A stretch of 64,000 nt of DNA from Pseudomonas putida (GCF_028682475.1 NZ_JANHLE010000015.1:62001-126000); one strand, 5' to 3'; shown: positions 47,803 to 58,310, counted from the stretch's first letter. Notes: generated by a model not told the origin, from the letters alone. A program made the numbers and translations.

Positions 47803-47818
47803 TCGCCTGATGGTTATC

Positions 47819-47857
47819 GGCGGGGGAGTGCACCTGTTGCGCTCCTCCGCCTTTTGC
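47819..47857 (+). terminator. Terminator or processing hairpin after fliC
   Basis: GGCGGGGGAG pairs with CTCCTCCGCC (one G-U) around a 12- to 13-base loop, followed by TTTTGC. The short U-tract could allow some read-through into flaG. Confidence 0.65.
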
Positions 47858-47874
47858 ATTGAGAGGTGGTAGAC

Positions 47875-48231
47875 ATGGATATGAGCGTCAAGCTGAACTT
47901 GTCTTATCCGGCCGCGCGCCCGGCCGAGCAGGCCACCGACAAGTCGGCGACACAGGTGGTTCAGGCGGCTAATGAAGCTCAGGCGCCTACCCGGGACAAA
48001 ACGTCTGAAACTGAACAAGTGAAAACCGCGGTCAAGGATATCGAGAAGTTTCTCGCCTCGAACCGCCGCAATCTCGAATTTTCCACGGATGAAGAGTCCG
48101 GCAGAATTGTCGTCAAAGTGATCGCCAGTGAAACCGGTGAGCTGGTCCGCCAGATTCCATCGGAAGAAGTGCTGCGCATCGCCCACAGCCTCAGCGATGT
48201 GAACAGTCTGCTGTTCGACGCCAAGGTCTGA
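47875..48231 (+). CDS. flaG: FlaG family protein
   Basis: 118 aa from ATG 47875 (GAGAGG upstream). The N-terminal half is variable; the conserved FlaG core is at the C-terminus: LEFSTDEESGRIVVKVIASE, then TGELVRQIPSEEVLRIAHSL. FlaG proteins affect filament length in several bacteria, though the mechanism is unclear. It sits between fliC and fliD as in other pseudomonads. Confidence 0.92.
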   Translation: MDMSVKLNLSYPAARPAEQATDKSATQVVQAANEAQAPTRDKTSETEQVKTAVKDIEKFLASNRRNLEFSTDEESGRIVVKVIASETGELVRQIPSEEVLRIAHSLSDVNSLLFDAKV

Positions 48232-48248
48232 TACCTTAAAGATTCAAA

Positions 48249-48271
48249 TGTTCGCTAGAGTTGTTCGCTAG
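48249..48271 (+). repeat. Tandem direct repeat in the fliD leader
   Basis: TGTTCGCTAG occurs twice (48249-48258 and 48262-48271) with a 13-base period in the flaG-fliD gap. It may be a regulator half-site pair; no sigma-54 or FliA promoter is evident here. Confidence 0.5.
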
Positions 48272-48300
48272 GGAGCAGCGCAACGGAGAGGGAGTTACTC

Positions 48301-49686
48301 ATGGCAAGCCCAATTACAGCGAGCATCGGCACCGGTTCGGGAATGGACATTGGCGCTATCGTCAAAGTGCTGGTCGATGCTGATACCGCAGCCAAGTCGA
48401 GTCAGATCAAGCGCCAGACCGCCAACAACACGGCGATGATCTCCGGGGTTGCCTCGCTCAAGAGTGCGCTGTCGACCTATCAATCAGCCTTGAAAGGGCT
48501 CAGCAACAAGGACGCACCATCGTTCCTCGCCTTCGCTGCAACCAGTGGCAATGACAAGGCTGTCGCTGCAACGGCGAACAACACCGCAGTGCCGGGTAGC
48601 TATCAGGTTGAGGTGGTCAAGCTGGCAACTTCCTCGCGGGTTGCGAGCAAGGTGTTCTCGGGCGCTGATGCAGCGATTTCCCCAGGTACCCTGGAAGTCA
48701 CCCAGAATGGCAAGGTATACAAGGTCGAAGTGGGTGCCAATGCCACCCTGCAGTCGGTGCGTGACAGCATCAACAATACGTTGGGCAAGGATGGCATCAC
48801 GGCCAACATCATCGATGATGGTAAGGGCGCGCGACTGGTATTCGGTTCGACTACCACGGGCAAAGGGTCGGACATTTCTGTAGGCGGTATTCCCGAGCTG
48901 GTCATCAGCAATGGTACGCCAATGGCGGGTAGTGCGGCTGGCCGAGTGGGCGAACTGGCCATCGACGCCGAGGTCAAGATTGACGGTATGGCGGTTACCA
49001 GCAAGTCCAACAAGCTGGACAAAACGGTCAGTGGCCTGACCCTGGAACTAAAGGCCGAAGGTGAAAAGTCGACGGTGACAGTCGGGCTCAACAGCGACGG
49101 TCTGAAAAAAGACGTGCAGACCTTTGTCGATGCCTACAACAACCTGGTCAAGACGGTTAACAGCCTGACTTCCACCAGCAAGGATGAAGATGGTAATACC
49201 GTCCTCGGTCCTCTGACTGGCGACCCGACCACTCGCTCGTTGTTGGCGTCGCTGCGCTCCGAGCTGGCTGTTGCGCAAACCGGTGGTGGGTTGACCTCGC
49301 TAAGCCAGCTGGGTATCAACACCACCAAAGACGGTACTCTGGAATTCAACGACACCAAGTTCAAGGCGGCGTTGAACGACAAGAAGCTGGGCAGTGAAGT
49401 GCAGGCGTTGTTCACCAAAGACGATGGTGTGATTGCGCGAATGAACAAGGCCATTGATCCGTTCCTGCAATCAGGTGGTTCGCTGGATAAGCGTAATGAT
49501 GCACTCAATCGCTCGCAGCGATACCTGGAGTCGCAGCAGCAGGCACTGAATTTTCGCATCGACAGTCTGACGACATCGCTGACCAAAAAATACATTGCCA
49601 TGGATGTTGCTGTCGGCAAGCTCAAATCGCAGGCAGCTGGTATTACCTCGCTTTTCGAGGCCATGAACGCTCAAGCCAAGAAGTGA
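48301..49686 (+). CDS. fliD: FliD, filament cap protein (HAP2)
   Basis: 461 aa. FliD_N (SIGTGSGMDIGAIVKVLVDA, then LKSALSTYQSALKGL) and the FliD_C domain (KKDVQTFVDAYNNLVKTVNS, SLSQLGINTTKDGTLEFND) are present, with a C-terminal coiled coil (RSQRYLESQQQALNFRIDSL). It caps the filament and directs flagellin insertion; in P. aeruginosa FliD also binds mucin. ATG follows a GAGAGGGAG Shine-Dalgarno. A terminator lies at 49698. Confidence 0.97.
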   Translation: MASPITASIGTGSGMDIGAIVKVLVDADTAAKSSQIKRQTANNTAMISGVASLKSALSTYQSALKGLSNKDAPSFLAFAATSGNDKAVAATANNTAVPGSYQVEVVKLATSSRVASKVFSGADAAISPGTLEVTQNGKVYKVEVGANATLQSVRDSINNTLGKDGITANIIDDGKGARLVFGSTTTGKGSDISVGGIPELVISNGTPMAGSAAGRVGELAIDAEVKIDGMAVTSKSNKLDKTVSGLTLELKAEGEKSTVTVGLNSDGLKKDVQTFVDAYNNLVKTVNSLTSTSKDEDGNTVLGPLTGDPTTRSLLASLRSELAVAQTGGGLTSLSQLGINTTKDGTLEFNDTKFKAALNDKKLGSEVQALFTKDDGVIARMNKAIDPFLQSGGSLDKRNDALNRSQRYLESQQQALNFRIDSLTTSLTKKYIAMDVAVGKLKSQAAGITSLFEAMNAQAKK

Positions 49687-49697
49687 CAGTGATCGCC

Positions 49698-49740
49698 AAA
49701 AGCCCGGCAGCATCCGTTGGATGCGCCGGGCTTTTTCTTT
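49698..49740 (+). terminator. Terminator after fliD
   Basis: AAAAGCCCGGC pairs with GCCGGGCTTTTT; the inner GCATCC/GGATGC extends the stem. Followed by CTTTCCCTC. Confidence 0.88.
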
Positions 49741-49745
49741 CCCTC

Positions 49746-49772
49746 TAAAGTTTTTTGACGCCCAGGCGATAT
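49746..49772 (+). promoter_or_regulatory. Sigma-28 (FliA) promoter of fliS-fliT
   Basis: TAAAGTTT, 11 bases, GGCGATAT: perfect -35 element and 6 of 8 at -10, 40 bp upstream of fliS and directly after the fliD terminator. Confidence 0.8.
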
Positions 49773-49812
49773 AAGCGGTATACGAAACCTTTTAGTTGTG
49801 ACGAGGTAGAAC

Positions 49813-50208
49813 ATGAACCCTATGTTGGCCCTTCGGCAGTACCAGAAAGTCAACGGTGTGGCACAGACCTCCGAGGCCAGCCCACATCGCCTGGTGCAAA
49901 TGTTGATGCAGGGTGGTCTTGATCGCATTGCCCAGGCCAAAGGCGCCATGGCGCGCAATGATGTTGCCCAGCGTGGCATTCTTATTGGCAAGGCAATTGG
50001 TATTGTCGGCGGTCTGCGCGAAGGTCTGGACCTGGAAAATCATGCTGACTCGCTGGCCGAACTGGATAACTTGTATTCCTATATGAGCAAGCGTCTGGTC
50101 GAAGCCAACGTGAAAAACGATCCGGAAATCCTCAATGAGGTTGCCCGTTTGCTGATTACCGTCAAGGAAGGCTGGGACGCAATCGGCGATCAATCCGCCG
50201 ACGTCTAG
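49813..50208 (+). CDS. fliS: FliS, flagellin export chaperone
   Basis: 131-aa helical protein. ALRQYQKVNGVAQTSEASPH-RLVQMLMQGGLDRIA is the conserved FliS N-terminus; LDLENHADSLAELDNLYSYM follows. It binds the C-terminus of flagellin and prevents premature polymerisation. fliT follows with a 9-bp gap. Confidence 0.95.
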   Translation: MNPMLALRQYQKVNGVAQTSEASPHRLVQMLMQGGLDRIAQAKGAMARNDVAQRGILIGKAIGIVGGLREGLDLENHADSLAELDNLYSYMSKRLVEANVKNDPEILNEVARLLITVKEGWDAIGDQSADV

Positions 50209-50217
50209 GAGGTTGTG

Positions 50218-50514
50218 ATGAGTGTCGTGCTCGAGCGTATCGAACAAACCCGCGAAGCATTGCTGGGTGCCCTGGCCAGTCGCGACTGGGAGGCGATCAG
50301 CGAGCTCGACGTCAACTGCCGGTTGTGTGTCGATGATGTACTGGCCGAGGCATCGGTCAACGAAGAAGTGTTGCGTAGCAGTCTTGAAGAGTTGCTCAGG
50401 GTTTACCGGCAACTAATTGAGGTTGCAAGTGACGAGCGTCAAACAATAGTCGATGAGATGACGCAGATCCGGCAAGCCAAAAACGCGGCAAAGGTATACC
50501 ATTTGTTCAGCTGA
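50218..50514 (+). CDS. fliT: FliT-like flagellar chaperone
   Basis: 98 aa, ATG at 50218 directly after AGGAGG (a GTG one codon earlier is possible). All-helical, acidic, with the FliT-like VLERIEQTREALLGALASRD start. FliT family members are very divergent; identity rests on size, helix content and position after fliS, as in other Pseudomonas flagellar clusters. Expected role is a FliD chaperone. Confidence 0.8.
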   Translation: MSVVLERIEQTREALLGALASRDWEAISELDVNCRLCVDDVLAEASVNEEVLRSSLEELLRVYRQLIEVASDERQTIVDEMTQIRQAKNAAKVYHLFS

Positions 50515-50539
50515 AGCTGGGCAAAACCAGAAACAGGGC

Positions 50540-50577
50540 GCCATAAATTTGACTCTGTGCGGTTTTTTGACTTAACT
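50540..50577 (+). promoter_or_regulatory. Candidate fleQ promoter with overlapping FleQ-box-like sequence
   Basis: TTGACT (50549-50554), 17 bases, TTAACT (50572-50577) forms a plausible sigma-70 promoter 108 bp upstream of fleQ. GCCATAAATTTGAC (50540-50553), overlapping the -35, matches the FleQ consensus at 10 of 13 positions. The rest of the 170-bp gap is A+T-rich with no other clear site. Confidence 0.4.
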
Positions 50578-50684
50578 AGTGGCTGTTTTCAAATTTCAGA
50601 CGTCCGAACACTGACCGTTCAGTCGGAATGATGTCGAGCTTGCCCACAATAGGGCGCCGAGATGACTAGGGAAGTTGCTATTGC

Positions 50685-52160
<1,476 letters not shown>

Positions 52161-52296
52161 CGCCTGTCTTGCCACGGTGCAGAGCAAGGACGCTCCGCTG
52201 CGTGCAATATCCCTACCTTTCAAAGGGCTGTAACGCCCGTCTCATCGGCCTTTGCTACTCGCTCTGATGGCTTGCGGCACATCGCTTCAGGTTATC

Positions 52297-52312
52297 CGGC
52301 ACGGCTATTGCT
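52297..52312 (+). promoter_or_regulatory. Sigma-54 promoter of fleS-fleR
   Basis: CGGCACGGCTATTGCT has GG-N10-GC spacing, CACG and TTGCT exact, only the first T replaced by C. Lies 50 bp before fleS, as expected for this FleQ-dependent operon. Confidence 0.85.
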
Positions 52313-52361
52313 ATATCGCAGGCAACATACCGTTTTATGACGGTCAGCCACGCGAGAGAGC

Positions 52362-53579
52362 ATGATGCCCCAGGCCGCCCCCATCTCCAGTGTCCCCAAA
52401 TCGAAGGGGCCGAACGCTGCCGAGCAGGAAAGTCGCCTTGGTCTGGAACAGGCCTTCGCGCTGTTCGATCAGGTCTCCAGTCAGTTGAATCAATCCTATA
52501 ACCTGCTCGAAGCCCGGGTCACCGAACTCAAGGGCGAGCTGGCGGTGGTCAGTGCTCAGCGCATGGCCGAGCTGGCGGAGAAGGAGCGTCTGGCCAACCG
52601 CCTGCAGAACCTGCTTGATCTGTTGCCCGGCGGGGTCATTGTCATCGATGGCCAGGGCCGTGTGCGCGAGGCCAATCCTGCTGCCTGTGATTTGCTCGGC
52701 GAGCCGTTGGTGGGCGAGTTGTGGCGCCAGGTGATCGCCCGCAGTTTTGCCCCGCGTGAGGACGACGGCCACGAAGTGTCGCTGCGCGATGGTCGGCGTC
52801 TGTCGATTGCCACCCGTTCGCTGGATGCCGAGCCGGGCCAGCTGGTGCTGCTCAACGACCTGACCGAAACCCGTCACTTGCAGGGTGAGCTGGCGCGCCA
52901 TGAGCGCTTGTCGTCGCTGGGGCGGATGGTCGCCTCGCTGGCGCATCAGATCCGTACGCCGTTGTCGGCTGCCTTGCTGTATGCCAGTCACCTGGCCGAA
53001 CAGAGCCTGCCGCTGGAGACCCAGCAGCGCTTCGCCGGTAGTCTCAAGGAGCGTCTGCATGAGCTCGAGCATCAGGTGCGTGACATGCTGGTGTTCGCGC
53101 GCGGCGAGCTGCCGCTGACTGACCGGGTGACCCCCAAGGCGCTGTTCCAGGCACTGCAGCAGGCTGCCCAGGCGCACGTTCAGGGACATGCGGTGCGCTG
53201 GCAGTGCGACAGTCACCTGGGTGAGTTGCTGTGCAATCGCGACACCTTGGTCGGCGCCTTGCTCAACCTGATTGAAAATGCCTTGCAGGCCAGCAGCGAA
53301 CCTGTGCGCCTGAAGGTGCACCTGTACCGCCGTGGGCAGCTGTTGCGTTTGTGTGTCAGTGACGCCGGGGCGGGAATCGACAGCGCGTTGCTGGCGCGTC
53401 TGGGCGAGCCGTTCCTCACCACCAAAGCCACCGGTACCGGCCTTGGCCTGGCTGTGGTCAAGGCGGTGGCGCGGGCGCATCAGGGTACGCTGCAGTTGCG
53501 TTCGCGGCTGGGTCGTGGCACCTGCGCGCTGGTGACGCTGCCGCTGATAGATGCGTTGAAAATGGAGATTGAGCAATGA
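52362..53579 (+). CDS. fleS: FleS, flagellar sensor histidine kinase
   Basis: 405-aa soluble kinase without membrane segments. N-terminal coiled coil (about 25-75), PAS domain (about 80-175; NLLDLLPGGVIVIDGQGRVR), dimerisation helix with His195 in LAHQIRTPLSAAL, and HATPase (NLIENALQASS, DAGAGID, GTGLGLAVVKAVAR). It phosphorylates FleR at the class II-III transition. The alternative start is one codon downstream. Its stop overlaps the fleR ATG (ATGA). Confidence 0.96.
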   Translation: MMPQAAPISSVPKSKGPNAAEQESRLGLEQAFALFDQVSSQLNQSYNLLEARVTELKGELAVVSAQRMAELAEKERLANRLQNLLDLLPGGVIVIDGQGRVREANPAACDLLGEPLVGELWRQVIARSFAPREDDGHEVSLRDGRRLSIATRSLDAEPGQLVLLNDLTETRHLQGELARHERLSSLGRMVASLAHQIRTPLSAALLYASHLAEQSLPLETQQRFAGSLKERLHELEHQVRDMLVFARGELPLTDRVTPKALFQALQQAAQAHVQGHAVRWQCDSHLGELLCNRDTLVGALLNLIENALQASSEPVRLKVHLYRRGQLLRLCVSDAGAGIDSALLARLGEPFLTTKATGTGLGLAVVKAVARAHQGTLQLRSRLGRGTCALVTLPLIDALKMEIEQ

Positions 53580-54943
53580 AGGCAATCAAGGTGCTGCTGG
53601 TCGAGGATGATCGGGCACTGCGTCAGGCCTTGGGCGATACCCTGGAGCTGGGTGGTTTTGCTTATCGTGCGCTCGGCTCGGCCGAAGAGGCGCTGGAGGC
53701 TGTGGCTGAAGAGGCATTCAGCCTGGTGGTCAGCGACGTCAATATGCCGGGCATGGATGGCCATCAGTTGCTGGCCCGCTTGCGTGCGAATCAGCCGCAA
53801 TTGCCGGTGTTGTTGATGACGGCGCATGCTGCTGTCGAGCGCGCGGTCGAAGCCATGCGCCAGGGCGCGGTGGACTATCTGGTCAAGCCGTTTGAGCCGC
53901 GGGCGCTGCTTGAGCTGGTGGCGCGTCATGCCCTTGGGGTGGTTGCCGGTGTGGCTGACGAAGGCCCGGTTGCTTGTGAGCCGGCCAGTGCGCAGTTGCT
54001 GGAGCTGGCCACACGCGTGGCGCGCAGCGATTCCACGGTGTTGATCTCCGGCGAATCGGGTACCGGCAAAGAAGTGCTGGCGCGTTTTATCCATCAGCAA
54101 TCAACCCGGGCCGGTCAGCCATTCGTGGCGATCAACTGCGCGGCGATTCCGGACAACATGCTCGAAGCGACCTTGTTCGGTCACGAGAAGGGCTCCTTCA
54201 CCGGAGCGATCGCCGCCCAGGCGGGCAAGTTCGAGCAGGCTGATGGCGGCACCTTGCTGCTCGATGAAATCTCCGAGATGCCTCTGGGGTTGCAAGCCAA
54301 GCTGCTGCGTGTGTTGCAGGAGCGCGAGGTGGAGCGGGTTGGCGGGCGCAAGCCGATTGCTCTGGATATCCGCATCGTTGCGACCACCAACCGTGATCTG
54401 GCGGGTGAGGTGGCGGCCGGGCGTTTCCGTGAAGACCTGTTCTATCGTCTGTCGGTGTTCCCCTTGGCGTGGCGACCATTGCGCGAGCGTAGCGCCGATA
54501 TTCTGCCGCTGGCTGAGCGCTTGCTGGCGCGTCACGTCAATAAAATGAAACATGCGCCGGTGCGCCTGTCGCCTGAGGCCAAAGCGTGCCTGCAGGGGTA
54601 TGCCTGGCCGGGTAACGTGCGCGAGCTGGATAACGCCATTCAGCGGGCGCTGATCCTGCAGCAGGGCGGGGTGATCGAGGCGGCGGATTTTTGTCTGGCC
54701 GGTGCCATGCCGATGTTCACCACTGTCGCGCCAGCGCAGCTGCCGGTTGAAGCGCCAGCGGGTCTGGGTGATGACATGCGTCGTCACGAGTTCCAGATGA
54801 TCATCGATACCCTGCGCTCCGAGCGCGGGCGGCGCAAGGAAGCGGCTGAGCGTCTGGGCATCAGCCCGCGGACCCTGCGCTACAAACTGGCGCAGATGCG
54901 GGATGCCGGGATGGATGTCGAGGCCAGTCTGTACGCCAACTGA
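53576..54943 (+). CDS. fleR: FleR, sigma-54-dependent response regulator
   Basis: 455 aa: receiver (about 1-120; VEDDRAL, SDVNMPGMDG with Asp54), AAA+ domain (about 135-370) with [16 protein letters not shown], sigma-54 loop and LLDEISEMPLG, and Fis-type HTH (RRKEAAERLGISPRTLRYKL). The sigma-54 loop reads GSFTGA rather than the canonical GAFTGA, a conservative change. Activates rod and hook operons such as flgB and flgF once phosphorylated. Confidence 0.96.
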   Translation: MKAIKVLLVEDDRALRQALGDTLELGGFAYRALGSAEEALEAVAEEAFSLVVSDVNMPGMDGHQLLARLRANQPQLPVLLMTAHAAVERAVEAMRQGAVDYLVKPFEPRALLELVARHALGVVAGVADEGPVACEPASAQLLELATRVARSDSTVLISGESGTGKEVLARFIHQQSTRAGQPFVAINCAAIPDNMLEATLFGHEKGSFTGAIAAQAGKFEQADGGTLLLDEISEMPLGLQAKLLRVLQEREVERVGGRKPIALDIRIVATTNRDLAGEVAAGRFREDLFYRLSVFPLAWRPLRERSADILPLAERLLARHVNKMKHAPVRLSPEAKACLQGYAWPGNVRELDNAIQRALILQQGGVIEAADFCLAGAMPMFTTVAPAQLPVEAPAGLGDDMRRHEFQMIIDTLRSERGRRKEAAERLGISPRTLRYKLAQMRDAGMDVEASLYAN

Positions 54944-54986
54944 TGGCTGGGAATATTCACCTATTTGTTTGCGCTGTACGCAGAGC

Positions 54987-55002
54987 TGGCACTCTTGTTG
55001 CT
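54987..55002 (+). promoter_or_regulatory. Sigma-54 promoter of the fliE operon
   Basis: TGGCACTCTTGTTGCT has exact TGGCAC and TTGCT with proper spacing, 61 bp before fliE. A weaker FleQ-box resemblance (GTCAAAAAAATGCG, about 55029-55042) lies downstream, as reported for fliE in P. aeruginosa. Confidence 0.88.
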
Positions 55003-55063
55003 AAGTCCTGCGTATCCGCTGCGTGAGTGTCAAAAAAATGCGGGCCGTCGGAGAGAGAAGTCC

Positions 55064-55390
55064 ATGAGCCAAGGTGTTGAGTTTAATCGATTGATGTTGG
55101 ACATGCGGGCCATGCAAATGGACGCCATGTCGATGCCTAAAGCGGCGGCCGCGCCCGAGCTTGGCTCGAGCAATTTTGCCGACATGCTGGGGCAGGCCAT
55201 CAATAAGGTCAGCGACACCCAGCAGGCTTCCACGCAACTGGCCAATGCCTTCGAAATCGGCAAGAGCGGTGTCGACCTGACCGACGTGATGATCGCTTCG
55301 CAGAAAGCCTCGGTATCCTTTCAAGCCTTGACCCAGGTGCGTAACAAGCTGGTCCAGGCCTATCAAGACATCATGCAGATGCCGGTATAA
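55064..55390 (+). CDS. fliE: FliE, hook-basal body junction protein
   Basis: 108 aa from ATG 55064, after GAGAGAGAAG. The C-terminal FliE signature is clear: [20 protein letters not shown] followed by [20 protein letters not shown]. It links the MS ring to the rod and starts export of rod parts. The frame is open upstream to 54965 but that covers the sigma-54 promoter. First gene of fliEFGHIJ. Confidence 0.96.
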   Translation: MSQGVEFNRLMLDMRAMQMDAMSMPKAAAAPELGSSNFADMLGQAINKVSDTQQASTQLANAFEIGKSGVDLTDVMIASQKASVSFQALTQVRNKLVQAYQDIMQMPV

Positions 55391-55405
55391 GGGCGAGATT
55401 GAGTC

Positions 55406-57184
55406 ATGGCCGAAGCAGTCGTCGATAACGTGCCCGCCAAAGGCAGCGCATCAGCGCCCAAGCCGCCGTTGTTCGGCATGTCGTTCCTGGAAAACATCTC
55501 GCAGATGCCCATGCTGCGGCAGGTTGGCCTGCTGGTCGGTCTGGCCGCGAGTGTGGCCATCGGTTTTGCTGTGGTGCTCTGGTCGCAGCAGCCCGACTAC
55601 CGTCCGCTGTACGGCAGTCTGGCGGGCATGGACACCAAGCAGGTCATGGAAACCCTGGCCGCTGCCGATATTCCCTACAACGTCGAACCCAATTCCGGTG
55701 CCTTGCTGGTCAAGGCCGACGACCTCTCCCGTGCCCGTCTGAAACTGGCCGCCGCCGGTGTGGCGCCGAGCGACGGCAATGTCGGCTTCGAGATTCTCGA
55801 CAAGGAACAGGGCCTGGGCACCAGCCAGTTCATGGAGGCCACCCGCTATCGCCGTGGCCTTGAAGGTGAACTAGCGCGCACCGTTTCCAGTCTCAACAAC
55901 GTCAAGGCCGCACGCGTGCACCTGGCGATTCCGAAGAGCTCGGTGTTCGTCCGTGACGAGCGTCGGCCGAGTGCCTCGGTGCTGGTCGAGCTGTATCCGG
56001 GCCGCGGCCTGGAAGCCGGTCAGGTGATGGCGATTGTCAACCTGGTGGCAACCAGTGTGCCGGAACTGGACAAGTCCCAGGTCACCGTGGTGGACCAGAA
56101 GGGCAACCTGCTCTCCGACCAGATCAACAACTCCGAACTGACCATGGCCGGCAAGCAGTTCGATTACAGCCGACGCATGGAAGGCATGCTCACCCAGCGC
56201 GTGCACAATATCCTGCAGCCAGTGCTGGGCAATGATCGCTACAAGGCTGAAGTGTCGGCCGATGTCGATTTCAGTGCCGTCGAATCCACCTCCGAACAGT
56301 TCAATCCGGATCAGCCGGCGCTGCGCAGCGAGCAGTCGGTCAACGAACAGCGCTCCAGCAGCATGGGCCCGCAAGGTGTGCCTGGTGCCCTGAGCAACCA
56401 GCCGCCTGGCCCGGCATCCGCACCGCAAACCACCGGTGGCGCACAGACCGCCGCGGCGGCCATCCAGCCGGGTCAACCGCTGCTCGACGCCAACGGCCAG
56501 CAGATCATGGACCCGGCCACCGGCCAGCCGATGCTTGCGCCTTATCCTGCGGACAAGCGCCTGCAGTCGACCAAGAACTTCGAGCTTGATCGCTCCATCA
56601 GTCATACCCGTCAGCAGCAGGGCCGTCTGAACCGCCTGTCGGTGGCGGTGGTGGTCGATGACCAGGTCAAGATCGACCCGGCCACCGGTGACACCACCCG
56701 TGCGCCCTGGGGTGCTGAAGACCTCGCGCGCTTCACCCGCCTGGTGCAGGACGCGGTGGGCTTCGACGCCAGCCGTGGCGACAGTGTCAGCGTGATCAAC
56801 GTACCGTTCGCCGCAGACCGTGGCGAGGTGATCACCGAGATTCCGTTCTACTCGCAGCCATGGTTCTGGGACATCATCAAGCAGGTCATGGGGGTACTGT
56901 TCATCCTCGTGCTGGTGTTCGGCGTGCTGCGCCCGGTACTCAACAACATCACTGGCAATGGCAAACAGAACGCCGGTAGCGATGGCGACATGGAACTGGG
57001 CGCGCTCGGTCTGGATGGCGATCTGGCCAACGACCGCGTGAGCCTGGGTGGTCCGCAAAGCATTCTGCTGCCGAGCCCGAGCGAGGGCTACGATGCGCAG
57101 CTCAACGCAATCAAGAGCCTGGTGGCCGAAGATCCGGGTCGTGTGGCCCAGGTCGTGAAAGAGTGGATCAACGCCGATGAGTGA
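55406..57184 (+). CDS. fliF: FliF, MS-ring protein
   Basis: 592-aa inner-membrane ring subunit. Transmembrane helices at about 35-58 (VGLLVGLAASVAIGFAVVLW) and about 493-511 (VMGVLFILVLVFGVLRPVL) bracket the periplasmic ring-building region, which has YRPLYGSLAGMDTKQVMETL, RYRRGLEGELARTVSSLNNV and NYELDRSI-type NFELDRSISHTRQQQG. The cytoplasmic C-terminal tail binds FliG. Its stop overlaps fliG by 8 bp. Confidence 0.97.
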   Translation: MAEAVVDNVPAKGSASAPKPPLFGMSFLENISQMPMLRQVGLLVGLAASVAIGFAVVLWSQQPDYRPLYGSLAGMDTKQVMETLAAADIPYNVEPNSGALLVKADDLSRARLKLAAAGVAPSDGNVGFEILDKEQGLGTSQFMEATRYRRGLEGELARTVSSLNNVKAARVHLAIPKSSVFVRDERRPSASVLVELYPGRGLEAGQVMAIVNLVATSVPELDKSQVTVVDQKGNLLSDQINNSELTMAGKQFDYSRRMEGMLTQRVHNILQPVLGNDRYKAEVSADVDFSAVESTSEQFNPDQPALRSEQSVNEQRSSSMGPQGVPGALSNQPPGPASAPQTTGGAQTAAAAIQPGQPLLDANGQQIMDPATGQPMLAPYPADKRLQSTKNFELDRSISHTRQQQGRLNRLSVAVVVDDQVKIDPATGDTTRAPWGAEDLARFTRLVQDAVGFDASRGDSVSVINVPFAADRGEVITEIPFYSQPWFWDIIKQVMGVLFILVLVFGVLRPVLNNITGNGKQNAGSDGDMELGALGLDGDLANDRVSLGGPQSILLPSPSEGYDAQLNAIKSLVAEDPGRVAQVVKEWINADE

Positions 57185-58196
57185 TAACCGAGCCCTTACC
57201 GCGAAACTGACCCGGGTCGACAAGGCTGCAATCCTGCTCTTGTCCCTGGGGGAAACCGACGCTGCCCAGGTATTGCGCCACATGGGGCCCAAGGAAGTGC
57301 AGCGGGTCGGCGTGGCCATGGCGCAGATGGGCAACGTCCATCGCGAGCAGGTCGAGCAGGTGATGAGCGAGTTCGTCGAGATCGTCGGCGACCAGACCAG
57401 CCTGGGTGTCGGTTCCGACGGCTACATCCGCAAGATGCTCACTCAGGCCCTGGGTGAAGACAAGGCCAACGGCCTGATCGACCGCATCCTGCTCGGTGGC
57501 AACACCAGCGGCCTGGACAGCCTCAAGTGGATGGAGCCGCGCGCCGTGGCCGATGTCATCCGTTACGAGCACCCGCAGATTCAGGCCATTGTTGTTGCTT
57601 ACCTGGACCCTGATCAGGCCGGTGAAGTGCTCGGCAACTTCGACCACAAGGTGCGCCTGGACATCATCCTGCGCGTCTCCTCGCTCAACACCGTGCAACC
57701 GGCGGCGCTCAAGGAACTCAACCAGATCCTCGAGAAACAGTTCTCCGGCAACTCCAACGCTGCGCGTACCACCCTGGGTGGTATCAAGCGTGCTGCCGAT
57801 ATCATGAACTTCCTCGACAGCTCCGTGGAAGGCCAGCTGATGGACGCGATCCGCGACATCGATGGCGACCTCTCCGAGCAGATCGAAGACTTGATGTTCG
57901 TCTTCAACAACCTCGCCGATGTCGACGATCGCGGGATCCAGGCGCTGCTGCGCGAGGTCTCCTCCGACGTGCTGGTGGTCTCCCTCAAGGGCGCCGACGA
58001 GAAGGTCAAGGACAAGATCTTCAAGAACATGTCCAAGCGTGCCTCGGAACTGCTGCGCGACGACCTGGAGGCCAAAGGGCCGGTACGGGTCAGCGATGTC
58101 GAGACGGCGCAAAAGGAAATCCTCACCATCGCCCGCCGTATGGCCGAAGCCGGAGAGATCGTGCTCGGTGGCAAGGGCGGCGAAGAGATGATCTAA
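57177..58196 (+). CDS. fliG: FliG, rotor/switch protein
   Basis: 339 aa, full length. Three armadillo-like domains: FliG_N (VDKAAILLLSLGETDAAQVL), FliG_M with the RYEHPQIQAIVVAYLDPDQA motif (EHPQ) and FliG_C (EQIEDLMFVFNNLADVDDRG, LLREVSSDVL) with the charged torque helix. It couples to the stator and to FliM. A REP pair of about 90 bp separates it from fliH, the only such gap inside the fliE-fliJ operon. Confidence 0.97.
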   Translation: MSDNRALTAKLTRVDKAAILLLSLGETDAAQVLRHMGPKEVQRVGVAMAQMGNVHREQVEQVMSEFVEIVGDQTSLGVGSDGYIRKMLTQALGEDKANGLIDRILLGGNTSGLDSLKWMEPRAVADVIRYEHPQIQAIVVAYLDPDQAGEVLGNFDHKVRLDIILRVSSLNTVQPAALKELNQILEKQFSGNSNAARTTLGGIKRAADIMNFLDSSVEGQLMDAIRDIDGDLSEQIEDLMFVFNNLADVDDRGIQALLREVSSDVLVVSLKGADEKVKDKIFKNMSKRASELLRDDLEAKGPVRVSDVETAQKEILTIARRMAEAGEIVLGGKGGEEMI

Positions 58197-58222
58197 GCGG
58201 ATCTCATGGTTGGCAACGGCTC

Positions 58223-58310
58223 CTGTGGGAGCTGGCCTTGCCAGCGATGGAATCGACGCAGTAACCCTGGGGGCGAGGTGTCCGCATCGCTGGCAAGCCA
58301 GCTCCCACAG
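58223..58310. repeat. Inverted REP pair inside the fliE-fliJ operon
   Basis: Left arm CTGTGGGAGCTGGCCTTGCC (from 58223) and right arm GGCAAGCCAGCTCCCACAG (to 58310) are inverted copies of the GCTGGC-type REP. They lie between fliG and fliH, where a large hairpin could cause differential mRNA stability. Confidence 0.85.

Noticed and set aside
54965-55063. N-terminal extension of FliE
   Set aside because: It runs through the sigma-54 promoter; the ATG at 55064 has a good RBS and the family N-terminus.
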